From the NCBI GenBank assembly GCA_963716125.1, contig OY970294.1:62001-126000 (forward strand): 64,000 nt of DNA, read 5' to 3'. Every line of letters starts with the position of its first letter. Within the stretch, counting starts at the first letter, position 1. Below, piece after piece: positions 24,919 through 33,941 of this stretch. Both the position numbers and the translations under genes were made by a program. The notes beneath the pieces were generated by a model. It was not told the DNA's origin and searched no databases. It saw only the letters and a program-made list of their open reading frames with translations. Origin of the DNA: Acidiluteibacter sp963716125. GTDB taxonomy: Bacteria > Bacteroidota > Bacteroidia > Flavobacteriales_E > Vicingaceae.

Positions 24919-25703
24919 ATTTAATTCCATTCATTATTTCAATCTTCCTCCTCTTAGGGCTCGATCAAGAACCCTTCCCGACCCGAAGATTCGGGAAATC
25001 GGGATCAGATGCTCTAACCATCCCGAAACTTCGGGAGTGCTAAGGAGGAATTTAATTCCATTCATTATTTCAATCTTCCTCCTCTTAGGGCTCGATCAAG
25101 AACCCTTCCCGACCCGAAGATTCGGGAAATCGGGATCAGATGCTCTAACCATCCCGAAACTTCGGGAGTGCTAAGGAGGAATTTAATTCCATTCATTATT
25201 TCAATCTTCCTCCTCTTAGGGCTCGATCAAGAACCCTTCCCGACCCGAAGATTCGGGAAATCGGGATCAGATGCTCTAACCATCCCGAAACTTCGGGAGT
25301 GCTAAGGAGGAATTTAATTCCATTCATTATTTCAATCTTCCTCCTCTTAGGGCTCAATCAAGAACCCTTCCCGACCCGAAATTCGGGAAATCGGGATCAG
25401 ATGCTCTAACCATCCCGAAACTTCGGGAGTGCTAAGGAGGAATTTAATTCCATTCATTATTTCAATCTTCCTCCTCTTAGGGCTCGATCAAGAACCCTTC
25501 CCGACCCGAAGATTAGGGAAATCGGGATCAGATGCTCTAACCATCCCGAAACTTCGGGAGTGCTAAGGAGGAATTTAATTCCATTCATTATTTCAATCTT
25601 CCTCCTCTTAGGGCTCAATCAAGAACCCTTCCCGACCCGAAGATTCGGGAAATCGGGATCAGATGCTCTAACCATCCCGAAACTTCGGGAGTGCTAAGGA
25701 GGA
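24919..25703 (-). repeat. Six tandem 130/131-bp units derived from tRNA-Asn, each with two palindromic inserts
   Basis: Units start at 24919, 25050, 25181, 25312, 25442 and 25573; spacing 131 except one of 130. Each holds, on the minus strand, the tRNA 5' flank, TCCTCCTTAGC, a 16-bp palindrome TCCCGAAGTTTCGGGA in the D-loop, TGGTTAGAGCATCTGA, a 29-nt palindrome (unit 1: 24976-25004) in place of the anticodon arm, AGGGTTCTTGATCGAGCCC (degenerate T-arm) and AAGAGGAGGA. Differences among units are few (a missing G in unit 4, CTCAATC for CTCGATC in units 4 and 6, GATTAGGG in unit 5), so amplification or homogenisation is recent. None can fold into a working tRNA-Asn because the anticodon is gone. 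A further 24-nt partial copy of the flank is at 25704. Confidence 0.9.
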
Positions 25704-25797
25704 ATTTAATTCCATTCATTATTTCAAAAAACTTATTTAATTGTTCTAAATAAGCTCCCTTTCAGAATAAATTCAATCTTTATTGCGATTGGGGGTG

Positions 25798-25827
25798 CAA
25801 ATTTATATAAAGTTTTTAATTAAACAA
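25798..25827 (-). promoter_or_regulatory. Promoter of the tRNA-Asn array
   Basis: Minus strand: TTG (25827-25825), 19 bases, TAAATTTG (25805-25798), a textbook Bacteroidota -33/-7 promoter. Start of transcription is expected near 25791. It reads through all six pseudo-units before the real tRNA-Asn; no other promoter between units is evident. Confidence 0.7.
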
Positions 25828-25835
25828 TATATTTG
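25828..25835 (+). promoter_or_regulatory. -7 box (TATATTTG) of the PfkB kinase gene
   Basis: Perfect TAnnTTTG, 26 bases ahead of the ATG at 25862. It is back to back with the tRNA-Asn promoter, so the two divergent promoters overlap. Confidence 0.55.
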
Positions 25836-25861
25836 TAGAAAATTACAAAAAAAAATAATTC

Positions 25862-26794
25862 ATGAGTTTATTAGCTATTGGAACTGTTGCCTTTGATGCA
25901 ATTGAAACCCCATTTGGAAAAACAGATAAAATTCTTGGTGGTGCAGCCACTTACATTGGTCTTGCAGCCACAAGATTTGTTAAAAAAGTAAACATTGTTT
26001 CGGTAGTAGGAGGAGATTTTCCTGAGAGCTATTTAAATATGATGCAGAAAAAAGGTATCAATACCGATGGAATTGAAATCAAAAAAGATGGTAAGACTTT
26101 CTTTTGGTCTGGTAGATACCACAATGATATGAATACACGAGACACTTTAGATACCCAATTGAATGTTTTAGAGTCGTTTGAACCAAATGTACCTGAAGAA
26201 TATAAAGATTGCGAGTTTTTAATGTTAGGAAATCTTGATCCAGATATTCAACGACAAGTAATTGAAAGCTTACCTAATAGACCAAAATTAATTGTAGCTG
26301 ATACAATGAATTTTTGGATGGATATCAAATTAGATGCTTTGAAAAGAACGATTAAAATGGTAGATGTTTTATCTATTAATGATGAAGAAGCTAGACAACT
26401 TTCTGAAGAGTATTCTTTAATTAAAGCTGCTCAAAAGATTATGGCAATGGGCCCTAAATATCTTATTATTAAGAAAGGGGAACATGGAGCATTATTATTT
26501 CATAAAAATGAAGTATTCTTTGCACCTGCTTTACCTTTAGAAGAAGTTTTTGATCCAACAGGTGCTGGAGACACTTTTGCAGGTGGTTTTATTGGGTATA
26601 TTGCTCAAACCAAAGATATTTCATTTGAAAATATGAAAAGAGCTATTATTTTTGGAAGTGCTTTAGCTTCATTCACTGTAGAAAAGTTTGGAACAGAAAG
26701 ATTAGAAAACTTAAAAGAGAATGAATTGGACAATAGAGTTCAACAATTTATAGATTTAGTTCAATTTGACATTGAATTAGATAACAGCTTATAA
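25862..26794 (+). CDS. PfkB-family sugar/nucleoside kinase
   Basis: 310 residues, ribokinase fold. N-terminal GGAATYIGLAATR (residues 26-38) corresponds to the substrate-side PfkB signature, and the C-terminal signature DPTGAGDTFAGGF has Asp231 and the catalytic base Asp237. The family phosphorylates sugars or nucleosides with ATP; the substrate is not deducible, and no sugar operon surrounds it. Monocistronic: own -7 box before and strong terminator after. Confidence 0.9.
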   Translation: MSLLAIGTVAFDAIETPFGKTDKILGGAATYIGLAATRFVKKVNIVSVVGGDFPESYLNMMQKKGINTDGIEIKKDGKTFFWSGRYHNDMNTRDTLDTQLNVLESFEPNVPEEYKDCEFLMLGNLDPDIQRQVIESLPNRPKLIVADTMNFWMDIKLDALKRTIKMVDVLSINDEEARQLSEEYSLIKAAQKIMAMGPKYLIIKKGEHGALLFHKNEVFFAPALPLEEVFDPTGAGDTFAGGFIGYIAQTKDISFENMKRAIIFGSALASFTVEKFGTERLENLKENELDNRVQQFIDLVQFDIELDNSL

Positions 26795-26803
26795 TTTTAC
26801 ACT

Positions 26804-26838
26804 AAACGGCTTTTGTACTATTTACAAAAGCCGTTTTT
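26804..26838 (+). terminator. Intrinsic terminator of the PfkB gene
   Basis: AAACGGCTTTTGTA / TACAAAAGCCGTTT with a 5-base loop, then a T run. It lies between converging genes. Confidence 0.88.
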
Positions 26839-26839
26839 C

Positions 26840-27427
26840 TTATTTCTTTTTATTCTTTTCTGCTTCCAAAAGCTTATCAACTTCTATGAGTTGATTATAA
26901 AATTCCTCGCCATATTTAGTGATGAGTGGCCCTTTGAGGAATCGAAACACTTTCACATCTAACTTACTACCACATTCACAGGCAGGTTTGCATAAATCCC
27001 ATTGGTGGTAATTTAGTGTTTCATGAAATTTTAATTTTGAAATTCTAATTGGGTACAAACTGCATGATTCAGGTTTCTTCCAATCAGTTTTACCTGCATT
27101 GTAAGCTTCTTCCAACCCGCATTTTGCTATTTCATTTTCATCAAAAGTGGTAAAAGCACATTCTTTACCCTCAACTAAAGTAGTAACATATTCTCCATCG
27201 TAATCTACTGTAAAAGCCCCTTCTTTTTCTATAGCTTCTATGCCTTCTTTTCTTAAAAAAGGTTTTGCTGTTTCGTAAGCCTCAGTTATTTTATCGATCT
27301 CATCTTCTTTTAGTGGAGCTCCAGAATCACCTTCTACACAACATGCTCCTTTGCACGCATTCAAATCACAAACAAATTTCTTTTCAAAAAGCTCTTCTGA
27401 AAGCAATATATCATCAACCATTATCAT
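26840..27427 (-). CDS. DUF3109 family Cys-rich protein
   Basis: 195 residues. N-terminal CDLNACKGACCVEGDSGAPL (four Cys) with further Cys at ECAF, KCGLEEAY, SCSLYPIRI and CKPACECGS suggests a metal or Fe-S centre like that of the related YkgJ zinc/iron-chelating family. Function unknown. Start 27427 or the ATG at 27421 (MIMVDD); a -7 box TAATTTTG at 27432-27439 lies only 4 bases upstream of the former, so the mRNA may start at the ATG itself. Confidence 0.85.
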   Translation of the reverse strand: MIMVDDILLSEELFEKKFVCDLNACKGACCVEGDSGAPLKEDEIDKITEAYETAKPFLRKEGIEAIEKEGAFTVDYDGEYVTTLVEGKECAFTTFDENEIAKCGLEEAYNAGKTDWKKPESCSLYPIRISKLKFHETLNYHQWDLCKPACECGSKLDVKVFRFLKGPLITKYGEEFYNQLIEVDKLLEAEKNKKK

Positions 27428-27431
27428 ACTG

Positions 27432-27439
27432 CAAAATTA
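27432..27439 (-). promoter_or_regulatory. -7 box (TAATTTTG) of the DUF3109 gene
   Basis: Minus-strand TAnnTTTG, 4 bases from the first ATG; near-leaderless arrangement. Confidence 0.45.
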
Positions 27440-27495
27440 ATAGAATTTATGCTGCTAAATACTATTTTAAATTAGTCCCTTTTTGAATTATCCAT

Positions 27496-27503
27496 TACTT
27501 TTG
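27496..27503 (+). promoter_or_regulatory. -7 box (TACTTTTG) of the glycyl-tRNA synthetase gene
   Basis: TAnnTTTG ending 4 bases before the ATG at 27508, implying a leaderless or near-leaderless message. Confidence 0.5.
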
Positions 27504-27507
27504 CGCT

Positions 27508-29049
27508 ATGGCAAATAATAGTGAAGATCAGTTTAAAAATATCATCGCTCATGCGAAGGAATATGGCTATATTTTTCAATCAAGTGAAATATATGACGGA
27601 CTCAGTGCTGTTTATGATTATGGACAGAATGGAGTAGAACTAAAAAAGAACCTTAAAGAATACTGGTGGAAAGCTATGGTTCAAATGCATGAAAATATTG
27701 TTGGAATAGATACTGCAATATTTATGCACCCAACTACTTGGAAAGCTTCTGGTCATACTGATGCTTTTAATGATCCATTGATTGATAATAAAGTATCTAA
27801 AAAAAGATATCGTGCCGATGTTCTGATCGAAGAATGGGTTGAAAAAATCCGTCAAAAAATTAATAAAGAAGTAGATAAAGCAGCTAAACGCTTTGGTGAT
27901 GCTTTTGATAAGGCTGAATTTTTAAAAACAAATCAAAGAGTTTTAGACAATCAAGCTAAAATTGATGATGTTGAAAATCGATATAAAACTGCGATGGACA
28001 ATGAGAATTTGGCCGACGTAAAACAAATCATTATTGATTGTGAAATTGCAGATCCTGTAAGTGGTTCTAAAGATTGGACAGACGTTCGTCAATTTAATTT
28101 GATGTTTTCTACTGAAATAGGTTCAACTGCTGAAGGAGCGAGTAAAATATATTTGCGCCCAGAAACTGCGCAAGGCATTTTTGTTAATTTCTTAAATGTG
28201 CAAAAAAGTGGTCGAATGAAAATTCCTTTTGGAATTGCTCAAATAGGAAAAGCTTTTAGAAATGAAATTGTTGCTCGTCAGTTTATATTTAGAATGCGTG
28301 AATTTGAACAAATGGAATTACAGTTTTTTGTAAAACCAGGGGAAGAAATGAAATGGTACGAATACTGGAAAAAGGAACGTATTAAATGGCATAAAGCAAT
28401 TGGATTTTCAGAAGATAATTATCGTTTTCATGATCATTTAAAAATGGCTCATTATGCCAATGCTGCTTCAGATATTGAATATAATTTCCCTTTTGGATTT
28501 AAAGAGTTAGAAGGAATTCATTCCCGCACAGATTTCGATTTAAAGCAGCATGAAATTCACTCAGGTAAGAAAATGCAATATTTTGATCCTGAAATAAACG
28601 AAAGCTATATTCCTTTTGTTGTTGAAACTTCAATTGGATTAGATCGATTGTTCTTAACTATCCTTTCTGAAGCCTATCAAGATGAGCAATTAGAAGATGG
28701 AAGCAGTAGAACTGTTTTAAAAATTCCTGCTTTCTTGGCTCCTGTTAAAGTTGCTGTTTTACCATTGACAAAAAAAGATGGTTTACCGGAAAAGGCTAAA
28801 GAAATTTTAGATGATTTAAAAATGGATATGATTTGTCAATATGATGAAAAAGATTCAATTGGTAAACGTTACAGAAGACATGACGCCATTGGAACTCCTT
28901 TTGCCATTACAATAGATCACCAAACCTTAGAGGACAATACTGTAACTGTTAGAGATAGGGATAGTATGACACAAGATAGAATTGCTATGACAAACCTATC
29001 TTCCTTCTTAGATAAGAAAATTAATATGAAGTATATTTTAAAGAATTAA
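27508..29049 (+). CDS. glyQS: Glycine--tRNA ligase, single-chain (alpha2) type
   Basis: 513 residues, class II synthetase. Motif 2 region FRNEIVARQFIFRMREFEQMELQFFV and motif 3 ETSIGLDRLFL are present, with LRPETAQGIFVNF typical of the dimeric GlyRS. The C-terminal anticodon-binding domain runs from about residue 410 (PVKVAVLPLTKKDGL). It loads glycine onto tRNA-Gly in the cytoplasm. Length fits the bacterial dimeric type. It converges with the ALDH gene, 6 bases apart. Confidence 0.97.
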   Translation: MANNSEDQFKNIIAHAKEYGYIFQSSEIYDGLSAVYDYGQNGVELKKNLKEYWWKAMVQMHENIVGIDTAIFMHPTTWKASGHTDAFNDPLIDNKVSKKRYRADVLIEEWVEKIRQKINKEVDKAAKRFGDAFDKAEFLKTNQRVLDNQAKIDDVENRYKTAMDNENLADVKQIIIDCEIADPVSGSKDWTDVRQFNLMFSTEIGSTAEGASKIYLRPETAQGIFVNFLNVQKSGRMKIPFGIAQIGKAFRNEIVARQFIFRMREFEQMELQFFVKPGEEMKWYEYWKKERIKWHKAIGFSEDNYRFHDHLKMAHYANAASDIEYNFPFGFKELEGIHSRTDFDLKQHEIHSGKKMQYFDPEINESYIPFVVETSIGLDRLFLTILSEAYQDEQLEDGSSRTVLKIPAFLAPVKVAVLPLTKKDGLPEKAKEILDDLKMDMICQYDEKDSIGKRYRRHDAIGTPFAITIDHQTLEDNTVTVRDRDSMTQDRIAMTNLSSFLDKKINMKYILKN

Positions 29050-29055
29050 ATTTGA

Positions 29056-30615
29056 TTATAAATCAAATTTAATTCCCTGAGCTAAAGGCAAATCATTACC
29101 ATAATTAATGGTATTGGTTTGTCTTCTCATATAAGCTTTCCAAGCGTCAGATCCTGATTCTCTACCGCCACCAGTTTCTTTTTCTCCACCAAAAGCACCA
29201 CCTATTTCGGCACCTGAAGTACCTATATTCACGTTAGCGATTCCACAATCTGAACCATTTTGAGAAAGGAAAATTTCCATTTCTCGCATATTATTTGTCA
29301 TTATAGCAGAAGATAGTCCTTGAACAACACCATTTTGCATCTCCATTGCTTCTTCTAGCGTGCTGTATTTCATAATATACAAAATAGGAGCAAAAGTTTC
29401 ATGCTGCACTATTTCCCATTCATTTTTTGCTTCTGCAATAGTAGGCTTAACATAGCAGCCTGATTCAAAACCTTCACCATTTAATAGACCACCCTCTACC
29501 AATAAATTTCCACCTTTATCTTTTACTTTTTGAATCGCAGTTTGATACATTTTTACAGCCTCTTTATCGATTAGTGGCCCTACATGATTATTTTCGTCCA
29601 ACGGATTACCAATTTTTAATTGTTGGTAAGCATTGGCTAATTTTTCCTTAACAGTATCGTATAAACTTTCGTGGATAATTAATCTTCTTGTAGAAGTACA
29701 TCTTTGTCCGCAAGTACCTACAGCTCCAAAAACCATTGCAGGAATACACATTTCTAAATCAGCAGATTCGGTAATAATAATTGCATTATTACCACCCAGT
29801 TCTAATAAAGTTTTACCTAATCTTTTACCTACTGTTTCGGCTACTACCTTACCCATTCTAATAGAACCTGTCGCTGAAACTAATGACACTTTCTTGTCAG
29901 TGGTCATCATCTCACCTACCTTATAATCGCCATTAATCAAACAGCTAATTCCATTTGGTAAATTATTTTTAGTTAAAATATCTGCAATTATATTTTGACA
30001 TGCTACTCCACATAAAGGGGTTTTTTCTGATGGCTTCCAAATACACACATCACCAGAAATCCAAGCTAAAGCGGTATTCCAGGCCCATACAGCGACAGGA
30101 AAATTAAATGCCGAAATAATTCCAACTATTCCCAAAGGGAGATATTGTTCATACATTCTATGCTTTGGTCGTTCGGAATGCATGGTTAATCCATGTAATT
30201 GACGTGATAAACCTACAGCAAAATCACAGATGTCTATCATCTCTTGCACTTCACCTAGGCCTTCTTGATAAGATTTTCCCATTTCATAGGAAACTAATTT
30301 GCCTAATGCTTCTTTTTTCTCACGAAGGGATTCACCAAATTGACGAACTATTTCTCCTCTTTTTGGTGCAGGAACATTACGCCACTCTTTAAAAGCTTCT
30401 TCTGCTTTGACAATTACCTTTTTATATTCTTCTGCTGTTGTAACTCCAACTTTACCAATTAATAAACCATCAACAGGAGATGCTGATTCCAATGGTTTCT
30501 CATCGTTATCATACCATTTGTTACCAATGGCAGTTCCAGCATTCATGCTTTTTAAGCCAAGGCGTTTCAAATCTTCAGAAATATCGGTTATAGAAGGACT
30601 CAATTGTACAGACAT
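29056..30615 (-). CDS. Aldehyde dehydrogenase, ALDH7/antiquitin type (aminoadipate-semialdehyde dehydrogenase-like)
   Basis: 519 residues. TLLELGGNNAIIITESADL carries the general-base Glu and GTCGQRCTSTRR the catalytic Cys306. Overall wording (HGLTMHSERPKHRMYEQYLPLGIVGIISAFNFPVAVWAWN; EIGGAFGGEKETGGGRESGSDAWKAYMRRQTNTINYG at the end) is that of ALDH7, whose known reaction is NAD-dependent oxidation of alpha-aminoadipic semialdehyde in lysine breakdown. No other lysine catabolic gene is adjacent, so the substrate remains inferred. A -7 box TACCTTTG is at 30637-30644. Confidence 0.9.
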   Translation of the reverse strand: MSVQLSPSITDISEDLKRLGLKSMNAGTAIGNKWYDNDEKPLESASPVDGLLIGKVGVTTAEEYKKVIVKAEEAFKEWRNVPAPKRGEIVRQFGESLREKKEALGKLVSYEMGKSYQEGLGEVQEMIDICDFAVGLSRQLHGLTMHSERPKHRMYEQYLPLGIVGIISAFNFPVAVWAWNTALAWISGDVCIWKPSEKTPLCGVACQNIIADILTKNNLPNGISCLINGDYKVGEMMTTDKKVSLVSATGSIRMGKVVAETVGKRLGKTLLELGGNNAIIITESADLEMCIPAMVFGAVGTCGQRCTSTRRLIIHESLYDTVKEKLANAYQQLKIGNPLDENNHVGPLIDKEAVKMYQTAIQKVKDKGGNLLVEGGLLNGEGFESGCYVKPTIAEAKNEWEIVQHETFAPILYIMKYSTLEEAMEMQNGVVQGLSSAIMTNNMREMEIFLSQNGSDCGIANVNIGTSGAEIGGAFGGEKETGGGRESGSDAWKAYMRRQTNTINYGNDLPLAQGIKFDL

Positions 30616-30636
30616 ATTATTTTATTTAATGTCTAA

Positions 30637-30644
30637 CAAAGGTA
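30637..30644 (-). promoter_or_regulatory. -7 box (TACCTTTG) of the ALDH7-like gene
   Basis: Minus-strand TAnnTTTG about 21 bases upstream of the ATG at 30615. Confidence 0.45.
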
Positions 30645-30695
30645 ACATTTCAATTTAGATTCACCGAATTTTTAGCCGATTAAACAATCGATGCG

Positions 30696-31013
30696 TTAAG
30701 GAAGAATGTCTTTATGAGTATGCTGCAATTTAAAAACTTTCATCTCTAATTCAGTCAGCCTTTTTTCCATCTCTTTTATATTACCTATCGAGCTTTTATC
30801 CATTAAAAGACTACTATTATCTTCAGTAAAGAAATTAATCAAAGGAACATTAAAATAGGCTGAAATATCCTTTAATATCCTTGTATTAATATCAGGATTT
30901 TTAATGATATCGTAAATTGCTTGTCTTGTTTTTCCTAAGTGAGTTGATAATCCTATTTTAGAAAAGTTTGGGCTAGAATTAATCAAAAAATCTATTTTCT
31001 GTCCTATGTGCAT
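30696..31013 (-). CDS. Small helix-turn-helix protein (Xre-like) with coiled-coil tail
   Basis: 105 residues. Residues 18-60 (FSKIGLSTHLGKTRQAIYDIIKNPDINTRILKDISAYFNVPLINFF) have the layout of a Cro/Xre HTH domain; residues 75-100 (IKEMEKRLTELEMKVFKLQ) are a short coiled coil, probably for dimerisation. Likely DNA-binding regulator; targets unknown. It is a single gene with 150 bp of AT-rich sequence in front. Confidence 0.7.
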   Translation of the reverse strand: MHIGQKIDFLINSSPNFSKIGLSTHLGKTRQAIYDIIKNPDINTRILKDISAYFNVPLINFFTEDNSSLLMDKSSIGNIKEMEKRLTELEMKVFKLQHTHKDILP

Positions 31014-31167
31014 ACTGTTGATTTTTTAAGCATTTTAAAAATTAAAATACGATAATAAATAATTACAAGAGTGATTTATAAGCAGGCAATTTAAAAAGTA
31101 TGGGGATTAAATAAGCAATTATTCCACAATGATTACGGAATGATGGCTTACTTCTTTTTTTAATTGG

Positions 31168-32064
31168 TTAAAATTTATAAGCTAAACCAATGCTTAAAAC
31201 TTCTTTAAATTGAGTTCTAGGACCTACTTTAGTAGCCAACCCTGCTGCATCTCTATCTACTACAATATCAATATCATCGTCGTAAACTAATGTTGCAGAA
31301 ACGTTTGCAGTTAAAAACTTATTAACTTTCATCGCTAAGATAGTTTCCCAATTTACATCAATATTTTCTGGGTTATTGCTGTAATTAGAAAACAATTCCA
31401 ATTTAGATTGTAAATTAACATTTTCAAAAATATCCTTGATAAATTTAATCTTTACATATCCACCAAATTCTGATCTTAATTTTTCACCTGGATCAACACC
31501 AAAAGCACCTGCATTTGATAAAACACTATCAGTTACAATAGTAAACTTTCCTGTAATTGGTGATACATACAATGAAAACATATCAGAGGGCTTGTAATCC
31601 ATACCCAAAGATGCAAGTACATAACCAGGAGCCAAGAAATCTGAAATTTTTACAGAATCGTCCGGGTAATTATAACCTGGTGCAAATTGAGATTTGAAAT
31701 TTAACAAAGCAGTATAATACCAATTTTTAGAAGCTTTTCGACCATACTTAGAGGTAAAATCTATTTTATCATCGCTTTTTCTAAAGTCTTGACTACCTTG
31801 TTGAATAATTCCATAACCTAAATCTAAGTTATTTTCCCAACTGTGAACTCCTTTTTGGTAGTTTGCAAAAAGATTTAAGAACCCATTAACAGCAACTGAA
31901 CTTTGACCACCACCGGCCCAATTATTTAAAGAAACTTGTGCAAAGCTTAAGGATACGATTCCTCCTTTTTTCCAACTAGTGTCGGCGGCAATGGTATCTT
32001 GCGCATAAGTATTATTAATTAGTAATCCTAAACCGATAAGAATAAGTAATTTTATTTTTTTCAT
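31168..32064 (-). CDS. DUF3078 outer-membrane-type protein
   Basis: 298 residues with signal peptide (MKKIKLLILIGLGLLINNTYAQ). The segment SWKKGGIVSLSFAQVSLNNWAGGGQSSVAVNG is the DUF3078 hallmark. The mature protein is a run of amphipathic beta strands ending in LSIGLAYKF, with terminal Phe, as in outer-membrane barrels. Function unknown; widespread in Bacteroidota. Single gene. Confidence 0.88.
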   Translation of the reverse strand: MKKIKLLILIGLGLLINNTYAQDTIAADTSWKKGGIVSLSFAQVSLNNWAGGGQSSVAVNGFLNLFANYQKGVHSWENNLDLGYGIIQQGSQDFRKSDDKIDFTSKYGRKASKNWYYTALLNFKSQFAPGYNYPDDSVKISDFLAPGYVLASLGMDYKPSDMFSLYVSPITGKFTIVTDSVLSNAGAFGVDPGEKLRSEFGGYVKIKFIKDIFENVNLQSKLELFSNYSNNPENIDVNWETILAMKVNKFLTANVSATLVYDDDIDIVVDRDAAGLATKVGPRTQFKEVLSIGLAYKF

Positions 32065-32244
32065 ATTTTATAAAGTAAGTTAGTAATTCGATAAATAGTT
32101 TTCAAAATTGGTTGTTCCACACTGCGAAATAAATAAAAAAGGTATAGTATCTTATCTACTTTTCGCTTAGTGGTTAAAAAGTACCAATCAGAAGCAAAAA
32201 TATAGCATTAAAAGTACAAAAAAAACAGATTAATAGAAATTTTA

Positions 32245-33501
32245 ATGAATAGATTACCCTTTATTGTCACAATTCTTTTTATAATAATAGCAATTGATAT
32301 TTATGTTTACAGCGGTTTATTAAGCCTTTTAAAAGGAATGGCGACTATCAATAAGTCAGTAATTAAATATGGTTTTATTGCGTTTAGTTCACTAAGTATT
32401 TTATTAATCTTACTTTTTGCTTTTAATTTTTTCGAAAAACTAAATTATATTGCCAGGACATTTATTTTCACAGCGATTTTTATTGTTTATCTGTCAAAAT
32501 TATTTTTTGTCATTTTTCTTTTAATAGATGATTTAGTTAGATTAATTAAATGGACAGGAAGAAAAACAAATATTGTAGAAACTCCAAGTACTGAATATCA
32601 ATCTAATAACATAAGTCGATCTAATTTTATTTTAAAAAGCGGTATTATTGTAGCAGCATTGCCAGTAATCACTATGTCTTGGGGAATTATTTCGGGTGCA
32701 CATGATTATAGAGTAAGAAGAATAAAGTTGCCACTCAAAAATTTACCAAAATCTTTTGAAGGTTTAAAAATCGTGCAAGTTTCAGATATTCACTCAGGAA
32801 GTTTTTGGAATAAAACAGCTGTTCAAGGTGGTGTAGAAATGATTTTAAATGAAAAACCTGATGTCGTTTTCTTTACAGGAGATCTAGTTAATAATCAAGC
32901 AGATGAAATGAAAGATTGGATTAAAACTTTTTCTAAGATTCAAGCACCATTGGGAGTTTATTCCACTTTAGGAAATCATGATTATGGCGACTACGTCAGT
33001 TGGGAAAGTCAAGCAGCTAAAGCAAAAAATTTACAAGACTTAAAGGACATACAGAAGGCAATGGGTTGGAAGTTGTTGATGAACGAAAACCATATTTTAG
33101 AAATTGATAATGAAAAGATTGCAATAATAGGTGTTGAAAATTGGGGGGCGAAAGCTCGTTTTCCAAAGTACGGTCAATTGGCTAAAGCAATGATTGGCAC
33201 AGAAAATGTAAGAACTAAATTGCTGTTATCTCATGATCCAAGTCATTGGAAAGCTCAGATTTTGCCATTATTTCAAGATATTGATGCTACTTTTTCAGGA
33301 CATACGCATGGAATGCAAGCAGGAATAGAAGTGAAAGGATTTAAATGGAGTCCTGTACAATATATTTATAAAGAATGGGCAGGATTATATCAAGAAAATG
33401 GGCAATATTTATATGTCAATAGAGGTTTTGGTTATTTAGGATATCCTGGTAGAATAGGAATACCGCCAGAAATAACTACAATAGAATTAACAAAAGCATA
33501 A
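32245..33501 (+). CDS. Membrane metallophosphoesterase (YaeI-like)
   Basis: 418 residues. Four N-terminal TM helices (about 5-30, 42-64, 70-100, 128-150), then a calcineurin-type domain with the metal motifs VSDIHSGSFW, FFTGDLVNNQ, STLGNHDYGDY, LLSHDPSHW and FSGHTHGMQAG. In the family these phosphodiesterases act on phospholipid or nucleotide substrates; the substrate here is unknown. The downstream DUF2141 gene starts 6 bases after its stop, so they form a two-gene operon. Confidence 0.9.
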   Translation: MNRLPFIVTILFIIIAIDIYVYSGLLSLLKGMATINKSVIKYGFIAFSSLSILLILLFAFNFFEKLNYIARTFIFTAIFIVYLSKLFFVIFLLIDDLVRLIKWTGRKTNIVETPSTEYQSNNISRSNFILKSGIIVAALPVITMSWGIISGAHDYRVRRIKLPLKNLPKSFEGLKIVQVSDIHSGSFWNKTAVQGGVEMILNEKPDVVFFTGDLVNNQADEMKDWIKTFSKIQAPLGVYSTLGNHDYGDYVSWESQAAKAKNLQDLKDIQKAMGWKLLMNENHILEIDNEKIAIIGVENWGAKARFPKYGQLAKAMIGTENVRTKLLLSHDPSHWKAQILPLFQDIDATFSGHTHGMQAGIEVKGFKWSPVQYIYKEWAGLYQENGQYLYVNRGFGYLGYPGRIGIPPEITTIELTKA

Positions 33502-33506
33502 ATAAA

Positions 33507-33941
33507 ATGAAAAAAATCATCCTTATTAGTTTATTAGCAATCATAATGATGGCTTTTAAAAGTGATACAAAAGCCACTTTAATTATTACTATTTCCAATA
33601 TAGAACATAATGAAGGTAATATTAATGTAATTGTTTTTAAAGGAGCTGACGGTTTTCCTAGTGATCCTAAAAAAGCAGTTTACACCAAAACTTTGGCTGC
33701 TAAAGGCTCAATGATTATTTTAAAAGTACCTGACCTTAGCTATGGCAGTTATGCGGTAGTGGTTTTACATGACATTAATAAAAATGGAAATGCTGATAAA
33801 AACTTTTTAGGAATACCCACTGAACCTTTTGGATTTTCAAATTACACGAGCATCACACAAGGAAAACCAAGTTTTGAGGAAGTTTCTTTTAATGTAAAAT
33901 CTCCTCGTAAAGAAATAACTGTAGAGTTAATAGAGATTTAG
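33507..33941 (+). CDS. DUF2141 secreted protein
   Basis: 144 residues with a signal peptide (MKKIILISLLAIIMMAF). Typical DUF2141 features: ITISNIEHNEGNINVIVF, YAVVVLHDINKNGNADKNFLGIPTEPFGFSN. Function unknown; exported small beta protein. It ends 4 bases into the convergent antiporter gene (33938-33941 shared). Confidence 0.88.
   Translation: MKKIILISLLAIIMMAFKSDTKATLIITISNIEHNEGNINVIVFKGADGFPSDPKKAVYTKTLAAKGSMIILKVPDLSYGSYAVVVLHDINKNGNADKNFLGIPTEPFGFSNYTSITQGKPSFEEVSFNVKSPRKEITVELIEI

Noticed and set aside
24919..25703. CRISPR-like array
   Set aside because: The 130/131-bp units follow each other directly without variable spacers, and no cas genes are present; the unit is clearly tRNA-derived.
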